Shown here piece after piece: positions 16,765-21,412 of a stretch of 21,412 nt of DNA (position 1 is the stretch's first letter; each line of letters opens with the position of its first letter). The translations under genes and the position numbers were made by a program. The notes beneath the pieces are model-generated. The model saw only the letters and a program-made list of their open reading frames with translations, had not been told where the DNA came from and did not search any database. Location: NCBI GenBank assembly GCA_903851225.1, contig CAINNT010000054.1, forward strand, positions 1-21,412, given 5' to 3'. Origin of the DNA: an uncultured Chloroflexota bacterium. GTDB lineage: Bacteria > Chloroflexota > Limnocylindria > Limnocylindrales > Limnocylindraceae.

Positions 16765-17244
16765 CTATCCGCGGAGTGATGGGTCGAATTGGTACCGACT
16801 ACGCCGCCGGAGGCCAACCCACGCCAAGGCAATGCCGACAAGGAGGTTTGCCGCCAGGGCCGCTAGGCCTTCGCCGAGCTGGCCGCCCTCCCCGCGACTG
16901 AGAGCGAGCACCGTGGTGTTGCTCGCAACGAGCCCGAGCCCAAGCGCCACAGTGCGCCGCGCGAGTACGGCGTTTCCAGGGCCACGAACCTGGCTGGCGA
17001 CCAGCACGCCGACCACCATGGCCAGACTCGACAGCCCAAGTGGGCGAAGAAGCGTCGTATCAATAACCAGGCCTGCCGCTGTTGCCGCAATGAGGACGAG
17101 CGTGCGGCGTTCAATCGAGGCTGTAACAATCAGGAGAACTACGGGCAGGTTGAGTAGTCGTTCAACGCCAAGCTCGGGGAAGAGGCGCACCTGGATAAGG
17201 GCGGCGAGCACGATTCCGAGCACGTAGCCAATCTTTCGAGCCAT
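16765..17244 (-). CDS. mreD: MreD-like rod shape-determining membrane protein
   Basis: This 159-aa hydrophobic protein has four to five predicted membrane segments. It includes the family-type stretch AATAAGLVIDTTLLRPLGLS (glycine, conserved Asp, then Leu/Gly). MreD is part of the elongasome with MreC, RodA and PBP2. The family is weakly conserved, so the call rests on size, topology and its place directly before mrdA and rodA. I chose the ATG at 17244 (MARKIGYVLGIVLAALIQVR), where the hydrophobic region begins. The frame is open further upstream, but that would run across the parS site and promoter region. No mreC or mreB lies upstream. Confidence 0.78.
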   Translation of the reverse strand: MARKIGYVLGIVLAALIQVRLFPELGVERLLNLPVVLLIVTASIERRTLVLIAATAAGLVIDTTLLRPLGLSSLAMVVGVLVASQVRGPGNAVLARRTVALGLGLVASNTTVLALSRGEGGQLGEGLAALAANLLVGIALAWVGLRRRSRYQFDPSLRG

Positions 17245-17250
17245 ACGCTG

Positions 17251-17256
17251 AGGATA
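17251..17256 (-). promoter_or_regulatory. Candidate -10 element for mreD
   Basis: On the minus strand TATCCT lies 6 bases before the mreD ATG, so transcription would begin at or next to the start codon. No good -35 box is seen at the expected spacing. The evidence is one hexamer only. Confidence 0.3.
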
Positions 17257-17296
17257 CTCCCGCACGCGACTTGGCGCACCTCCGCCGCTGAGCCGG

Positions 17297-17312
17297 TGTT
17301 CCACGTGAAACA
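17297..17312. promoter_or_regulatory. parS centromere site
   Basis: The sequence TGTTCCACGTGAAACA matches the 16-bp bacterial parS consensus (TGTTNCACGTGAAACA) at every defined position. ParB binds such sites, loads as a CTP-dependent clamp and spreads to form the segregation complex. It lies 46 bp before parA and 53 bp before mreD. I saw no second copy in the window. Confidence 0.93.
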
Positions 17313-17342
17313 GGGCCCCGGAACTCCTCTGTAGCCCCCTCC

Positions 17343-17351
17343 TGCTACGAT
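17343..17351 (+). promoter_or_regulatory. Extended -10 promoter of parA, likely leaderless transcript
   Basis: TGCTACGAT combines the extended TGn element with the -10 hexamer TACGAT. Its position predicts transcription starting at about 17358, which is the G of the parA GTG codon. There is no -35 match and no clear ribosome-binding site, both consistent with a leaderless mRNA. Confidence 0.5.
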
Positions 17352-17357
17352 ACGAGG

Positions 17358-18176
17358 GTGAGTACCGCCCAGCACCCTGTCGGATCCCGCGCGCCAATCA
17401 TCGTGTGTGCGAACCAGAAGGGCGGGGTCGGTAAGACCACCACCGTGCTCAATCTTGCCGCGGAACTCGCTCATGCAGGGCGTCGCGTGCTTGTCGTGGA
17501 CCTCGACCCGCAACGGAATCTCACCAGCGGCCTCGGATTCACCCTCCCAGATGGCGCGCCAACCGCGTACGACCTCTTGGTCGGGCGCCGGCCGGCCGTT
17601 GAGCTGGCCCAACCAACCTCCATTCCGAACCTTTCCCTGATTCCAGGCTCGGCAGATCTCGCTGGAATCGACGTTGAGCTCGCTACTGGGGATGAGAGCG
17701 GCGAGCGCCAACTCGCTCGTGGACTCCGCACGGCTGGGGATGCCGAGGTGATCCTTGTCGACACCCCGCCGTCGCTCGGTCTGGTCACCGTGAGCGCCCT
17801 CGCGATCGCTGATGGGGTACTCGTTCCCGTGCAGTGCGAGTACTACGCCCTCGAAGGGCTCTCCCAGCTCATGGCCACCATTCGACTTGTGCGCGAGCGT
17901 CTGAACCCGGCTCTCCAGGTCAATGGCTTGCTCTTGACCATGCTCGATCCTCGCACGAAACTGGGCAGCGACGTGGTCCGCGAGGTGGAGAGTCACTTTG
18001 GTGAACTGGTCTACAAGGCACGCGTGCCACGTTCGGTACGCTTGGCTGAAGCGCCGAGCCACGGGATTGCCATTCGAAGCTACGCACCAGGCACGTCCGG
18101 TGCTGAATCGTACGCACAGGCTGCTGCGGAATTCGATGCCCGGGTGTTCGGCGGAACCCCTGTGGGCGCCAGCTAG
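17358..18176 (+). CDS. parA: ParA (Soj-type) chromosome-partitioning ATPase
   Basis: This deviant-Walker ATPase binds DNA as an ATP dimer and moves ParB-parS complexes during chromosome segregation. The 272-aa protein contains the Walker A loop KGGVGKTT (21-28) with the signature lysine, the A' motif VDLDPQRNLTSGLG (47-60), and the Walker B region VILVDTPPSLGLVTVSAL, followed by VLVPVQCEYYALEGL. It lacks the N-terminal DNA-binding domain of plasmid ParA proteins, so it is the chromosomal type. Translation starts at GTG 17358, possibly on a leaderless transcript. It lies 15 bp before parB and 46 bp after parS. Confidence 0.97.
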   Translation: MSTAQHPVGSRAPIIVCANQKGGVGKTTTVLNLAAELAHAGRRVLVVDLDPQRNLTSGLGFTLPDGAPTAYDLLVGRRPAVELAQPTSIPNLSLIPGSADLAGIDVELATGDESGERQLARGLRTAGDAEVILVDTPPSLGLVTVSALAIADGVLVPVQCEYYALEGLSQLMATIRLVRERLNPALQVNGLLLTMLDPRTKLGSDVVREVESHFGELVYKARVPRSVRLAEAPSHGIAIRSYAPGTSGAESYAQAAAEFDARVFGGTPVGAS

Positions 18177-18191
18177 TAATAAGGGGGGAGC

Positions 18192-19067
18192 ATGGCAAAG
18201 AAGACGACCGGGCTAGGACGTGGCCTCGGCGCACTGATCCCAGAGGCGGCAAGTGCTGTTGGCGCGACGCGTGCCGGCGCACTGGAGATTCCGCTCAGCA
18301 AGATCAAGCCGAACCCGTATCAGCCACGCACAGAGTTTTCGAACGCCGAGCTTGCACAGCTCGCTGAGAGCATTCGCGAGCACGGCGTGTTGCAGCCAGT
18401 CGTCGTCGAAGAGGGGCCGAACGGCTACACGCTCATTGCCGGTGAACGCCGATTCCGCGCCTCAAAACTCGCAGGGAAGAGCACGATTCCCGCAGTCGTG
18501 CGCGTGGTTGGCAACCAATCACGCCTTGAACTCGCGCTCATTGAGAACGTGCAGCGAAGCGACCTGTCGCCCATCGAAACGGCGCACGCCTATCGACGAC
18601 TCGCCGATGAATTCGGGCTCACACAAGAACAGATTGCGGTGATCGCTGGCAAAGCGCGCACCACTGTTGCAAACACACTGCGCCTTCTCGATCTCTCAAC
18701 AGATGTGCAGAACGAAGTCGCAGCGGGGCGACTCAGCGAAGGGCATGCGCGCGCACTCGTTGGACTTCCAGAATCAGAACAGGCGTGGCTTGCACGAACA
18801 TTTGTGCGCGATGCCGTCACGGTGCGCGGTGCCGAGGAGGCCGCGTCAACGGTGCGCGGTGCTGCGCGCGGTACAATCACCACGAAACGAAAGCCTGGCG
18901 CACTTCCAAGTGAAGAACTCGCTGCCTTGCAGCGCGATCTTGAGGGACAACTCGGCACTCCGGTGCGAGTGAAGCCTGCTGGTAAGGGCGGACAAATCGT
19001 GATCCAGTACTACTCAAACGAAGAGCTGCACCGGCTCGTAGAGCAGATCAAGGGAGTGAGTGAGTGA
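18192..19067 (+). CDS. parB: ParB (Spo0J-type) parS-binding CTPase
   Basis: This protein binds parS, uses CTP to form a sliding clamp and stimulates ParA. The 291-aa protein starts with the ParA-interacting segment (TGLGRGLGALIPEA, 6-19). The CTP-binding N-domain contains NPYQPRTEF, GERRFRAS (84-91) and ENVQRSDLSPIE (118-129). A helix-turn-helix region lies near 142-166 (GLTQEQIAVIAGKARTTVAN). A flexible linker and a short C-terminal dimerisation domain (GGQIVIQYYSNEELHRLVEQ) complete it. The ATG at 18192 has a strong GGGGGGAG ribosome-binding site. The stop overlaps the gyrB start by 4 bp (GTGA). Confidence 0.97.
   Translation: MAKKTTGLGRGLGALIPEAASAVGATRAGALEIPLSKIKPNPYQPRTEFSNAELAQLAESIREHGVLQPVVVEEGPNGYTLIAGERRFRASKLAGKSTIPAVVRVVGNQSRLELALIENVQRSDLSPIETAHAYRRLADEFGLTQEQIAVIAGKARTTVANTLRLLDLSTDVQNEVAAGRLSEGHARALVGLPESEQAWLARTFVRDAVTVRGAEEAASTVRGAARGTITTKRKPGALPSEELAALQRDLEGQLGTPVRVKPAGKGGQIVIQYYSNEELHRLVEQIKGVSE
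18819..18862 (+). repeat. Two 14-bp direct repeats in the parB linker
   Basis: ACGGTGCGCGGTGC occurs at 18819-18832 and again at 18849-18862, a period of 30 bp. It encodes TVRGA twice, ten residues apart, in the variable linker between the DNA-binding and dimerisation domains of ParB. It probably reflects a small internal duplication. Confidence 0.7.
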
Positions 19068-21037
19068 CCGAGAAAAAGGGCACCGCAGCCGCAACAGGTA
19101 GCCGCGCAAAAAAGGGCACCGGCGACTACGGCGCATCCAGCATTCAAGTTCTTGAAGGGCTTGAAGCGGTACGAAAGCGACCCGGCATGTACATCGGTTC
19201 AACCGATGAGCGCGGCCTGCATCACCTTGTCTACGAAGTCGTCGACAACTCCGTTGACGAAGCCATGGCCGGCCACGCTACGCGCATCGTGGTGCGCATC
19301 AACAAAGACAACTCCATCACCGTTGCAGATGATGGCCGCGGCGTTCCTGTCGGCAAACACTCCACTGGAAAAGATGCACTTGAAGTCGTGCACACCGTCT
19401 TGCACGCCGGCGGTAAGTTCGGCGGCGGTGGATACAAGGTCTCCGGTGGACTGCACGGTGTTGGTGTCTCTGTCGTCAACGCATTGAGCATCAAGCTGCG
19501 CGTCGAGTCGGCGCGGGATGGTTTTGTCTGGTCGCAAGAATACGAGCGCGGCGTGCCACGTACGAAAGTGATCAAGGGAAATCCAACAGCCGGTCGCCGC
19601 GGAACAACAACAACCTTCTTGCCTGATCCAGAGATGTTCTCGACCACCGAGTACTCGTTTGAAACGCTTGCGAATCGTCTGCGCGAATCCGCGTATCTCA
19701 ACAAGGGTCTCTGGATGACGTTGATCGATGATCGTGCAGATCGCGAGGCAACGTTCTACTTCCAAGGGGGCATCGTCTCGTTTGTTCGCCATCTCAATCG
19801 AAAGCGCAAGGTCACACACGACCGACCTGTCTACATCGAAGGAATGGAGGGCACGACCAGCGTTGAAGTTGCCTTTCAATATCAGAGTGACTCGTGGTCC
19901 GAAACCCTCCTCGCCTTCGCAAACAACATCAACACCATCGATGGCGGAACGCACGTCACCGGATTCCGAGCGGCACTGACGAGTTCGCTCAACGACTGGG
20001 GGCGCAAGAACGGCGCAATGAAAGACAACGATCCCAACCTCACCGGTGAGGATGTTCGCGAGGGTTTGACCGCGGTGATCAGCGTGAAACTGGTCGATCC
20101 GCAATTTGAGGGTCAGACCAAGGCGAAGCTCGGCACTGCAGAGGTGAAAGGGATTGTGCAGACCGCCGTCAACAAAGGTCTCACCCAATTCCTTGAGGAG
20201 AACCCGTCTGATGGCAAAGAGGTCATTCGGCAGGCACTGAACGCCGCGCGTGGCCGCGAGGCGGCGCGCAAGGCGAAAGAGCTCGTGATGCGCAAGGGTG
20301 CGCTCGAAGGGAGTGCGCTCCCAGGAAAGCTCGCCGACTGCCAAGAGCGCGATCCTGCGAAGTCAGAGCTCTACATCGTGGAGGGTGAGTCAGCTGGTGG
20401 CTCGGCAAAACAGGGGCGCGATCGCCGCTTCCAGGCGATCTTCCCGCTACGGGGCAAGCTGCTCAACGTTGAGAAGGCGCGCATCGACAAGATCCTTGGC
20501 AGCGACAATATTCGCACGCTGATCATGGCGCTCGGCGCAGGCATTCAGGATTCCAGCATGGAGGATTCCAATAGCCGGTTTGACATCACGAAGCTGCGCT
20601 ACCACCGCATCGTCATCATGACCGACGCCGATGTGGACGGCGCGCACATCCGCACGCTGCTTCTCACCTTCTTCTATCGATACATGCCGGCGATCATCGA
20701 GGCGGGCTACCTCTATATCGCCCAGCCGCCGCTCTACCGCGTGAGCACCGGCAAAGAGACGAAATACGCCTCGACCGAGAGGGAGCGCGATGAGGCGATC
20801 GCGTCGTTCAAGACGAAGAACGTCAGCGTGCAGCGCTTTAAAGGGCTCGGTGAAATGAATGCCGAACAGCTCTGGGAGACGGCGATGAACCCAGAGAACC
20901 GCGTCTTCCTGCAGGCGCGCATCGAGGATGCTGCGGTCGCAAACGAGATCTTCGAGATGCTGATGGGCGAACGCGTCGAACCACGCCGTGACTTCATCAA
21001 GGCTGAGGCCCACAAGGTCCAGAACCTGGACGTATAG
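19064..21037 (+). CDS. gyrB: DNA gyrase subunit B
   Basis: This is the ATPase and TOPRIM subunit of DNA gyrase, which adds negative supercoils. At 657 aa it is the short type without the insert found in some proteobacteria. The GHKL ATP site shows VDNSVDEA (E66 region), ADDGRGVPV and GGLHGVGVSVVNA. The TOPRIM domain has EGESAGGSAKQGRDRRFQAI (from E440) and DADVDGAHI (from D521). The C-terminal part contains AQPPLYRV and RFKGLGEMNAEQLWETAMNP. Translation starts at GTG 19064, overlapping the parB stop by 4 bp with AGGGAG upstream. A Lys/Ala/Thr-rich tail of about 20 residues precedes the core. It lies 14 bp before gyrA. Confidence 0.98.
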   Translation: MTEKKGTAAATGSRAKKGTGDYGASSIQVLEGLEAVRKRPGMYIGSTDERGLHHLVYEVVDNSVDEAMAGHATRIVVRINKDNSITVADDGRGVPVGKHSTGKDALEVVHTVLHAGGKFGGGGYKVSGGLHGVGVSVVNALSIKLRVESARDGFVWSQEYERGVPRTKVIKGNPTAGRRGTTTTFLPDPEMFSTTEYSFETLANRLRESAYLNKGLWMTLIDDRADREATFYFQGGIVSFVRHLNRKRKVTHDRPVYIEGMEGTTSVEVAFQYQSDSWSETLLAFANNINTIDGGTHVTGFRAALTSSLNDWGRKNGAMKDNDPNLTGEDVREGLTAVISVKLVDPQFEGQTKAKLGTAEVKGIVQTAVNKGLTQFLEENPSDGKEVIRQALNAARGREAARKAKELVMRKGALEGSALPGKLADCQERDPAKSELYIVEGESAGGSAKQGRDRRFQAIFPLRGKLLNVEKARIDKILGSDNIRTLIMALGAGIQDSSMEDSNSRFDITKLRYHRIVIMTDADVDGAHIRTLLLTFFYRYMPAIIEAGYLYIAQPPLYRVSTGKETKYASTERERDEAIASFKTKNVSVQRFKGLGEMNAEQLWETAMNPENRVFLQARIEDAAVANEIFEMLMGERVEPRRDFIKAEAHKVQNLDV

Positions 21038-21051
21038 GAGGCGATGGCGGC

Positions 21052-21412
21052 ATGAGCGACGAGGCACGAGAGAGCATTCGTTCGATTCGCATCGAAGACG
21101 AGATGCGCACGAGCTATCTCGATTACGCCATGAGCGTGATCGTTGCGCGCGCCCTCCCTGATGTGCGCGACGGTCTGAAGCCCGTACACCGCCGCATCTT
21201 GTACACCATGGGTGAGATGGGCCTATCGAGTGGCTCGGCCTATCGAAAGTGTGCCGCCATCGTCGGCGAGGTGATGGGTAAGTACCACCCACACGGCGAC
21301 GGTGCGCTGTACGACGCGCTCGTACGACTCGCACAAGACTTCTCGATGCGCCATCCGCTCGTTGATGGGCAAGGAAACTTCGGTTCCGTTGACGGTGACT
21401 CTGCCGCAGCAA
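21052..21412 (+). CDS. gyrA: DNA gyrase subunit A, N-terminal part (cut by window edge)
   Basis: This is the DNA cleavage and rejoining subunit. The first 120 codons are present. They contain SYLDYAMSVIVARALPDVRD, GLKPVHRRILYTMGEMGL and the quinolone-pocket region YHPHGDGALYDALVRLAQDF. The position equal to E. coli Ser83 is Gly84, and the acidic residue equal to Asp87 is present (Asp88). The catalytic tyrosine lies just beyond the right edge. The ATG at 21052 follows AGGAGG by 10 bases. An ATG at 21044 closes at once and was rejected. Adjacency to gyrB favours GyrA over ParC. Confidence 0.96.
   Translation, partial: MSDEARESIRSIRIEDEMRTSYLDYAMSVIVARALPDVRDGLKPVHRRILYTMGEMGLSSGSAYRKCAAIVGEVMGKYHPHGDGALYDALVRLAQDFSMRHPLVDGQGNFGSVDGDSAAA

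Larger units (their letters stand above)
17245..17357. promoter_or_regulatory. Divergent mreD-parA intergenic region
   Basis: This 113-bp space separates the cell-wall cluster (minus strand) from the segregation cluster (plus strand). It holds a parS site, an extended -10 element for parA and a possible -10 element for mreD. No DnaA-box cluster or AT-rich unwinding element is visible, so it does not look like oriC itself. Confidence 0.8.

Noticed and set aside
17245..17357. Replication origin candidate between mreD and parA
   Set aside because: parS and parAB suggest nearness to oriC, but there is no DnaA-box cluster, no AT-rich unwinding region and only 113 bp of space.
18872..18877. Internal gyrB promoter (TACAAT) inside parB
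   Set aside because: A good -10 match but with no -35 box or TGn extension at the right spacing; single hexamers of this kind arise by chance.
19199..20344. 381-codon open frame on the minus strand opposite gyrB
   Set aside because: Antisense to a clear, motif-complete gyrB; no ribosome-binding site or recognizable domain.
20447..21412. 321-codon open frame on the minus strand opposite gyrB and gyrA
   Set aside because: Crosses the gyrB-gyrA junction in antisense and has no recognizable domain; a composition artefact.

Overview
The window is a compact, ordinary bacterial chromosome segment of high G+C content. It carries 21 protein-coding genes, two of them cut by the window edges, and no intergenic gap above about 131 bp. 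I see no transposons, integrases, CRISPR arrays, tRNAs or rRNAs. Gene order (L21-L27-L31-DUF1385-RF1-PrmC leading to glyA, a WecA-like transferase and the ATP synthase genes) resembles Gram-positive-type and Chloroflexota genomes. I lean towards Chloroflexota (Limnocylindria-like) because of DUF1385, the zinc-type L31, an L27 without a cleaved leader and the variant WecA/PrmC motifs. This is an inference from family memory, not a search result.

Region 1 (minus strand, 13.7 kb down to the left edge) is one uninterrupted series of 17 genes: rplU, rpmA, rpmE, DUF1385, prfA, prmC, a HAD phosphatase, glyA, a WecA/TagO-like transferase, atpZ/I, atpB, atpE, atpF, atpH, atpA, atpG and atpD (cut at base 1). 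Many junctions overlap by 1 to 4 bp (TGATG, ATGA, TAATG). A strong sigma70-type promoter (TTGACG, 17 bp, TAGACT) lies just upstream of rplU, followed by an 80-90 nt leader with two hairpins. The set links ribosomal proteins, translation termination, one-carbon supply, envelope lipid-linked sugar synthesis and energy conversion.

Region 2 (minus strand, about 17.2 to 13.7 kb) is a cell-elongation cluster: mreD, mrdA (PBP2) and rodA. No mreB or mreC lies next to it.

Region 3 (17.25 to 17.36 kb) is the divergent intergenic region. It contains a perfect 16-bp parS centromere site and, for parA, an extended -10 promoter placed so that the mRNA would be leaderless.

Region 4 (plus strand, 17.36 kb to the right edge) is parA-parB-gyrB-gyrA, with parB and gyrB overlapping by 4 bp and gyrA cut at the right edge. 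parS, parAB and gyrBA together suggest an origin-proximal location, although no dnaA or DnaA-box cluster is visible.

I found no convincing new biological system. The points most worth a second look are residue changes in otherwise conserved enzyme motifs (WecA-like D to T, PrmC NPPY to NLPY, RodA EE to RA), the long Ala/Lys-rich tail on L21, and the regulatory layout around parS and the rplU leader.
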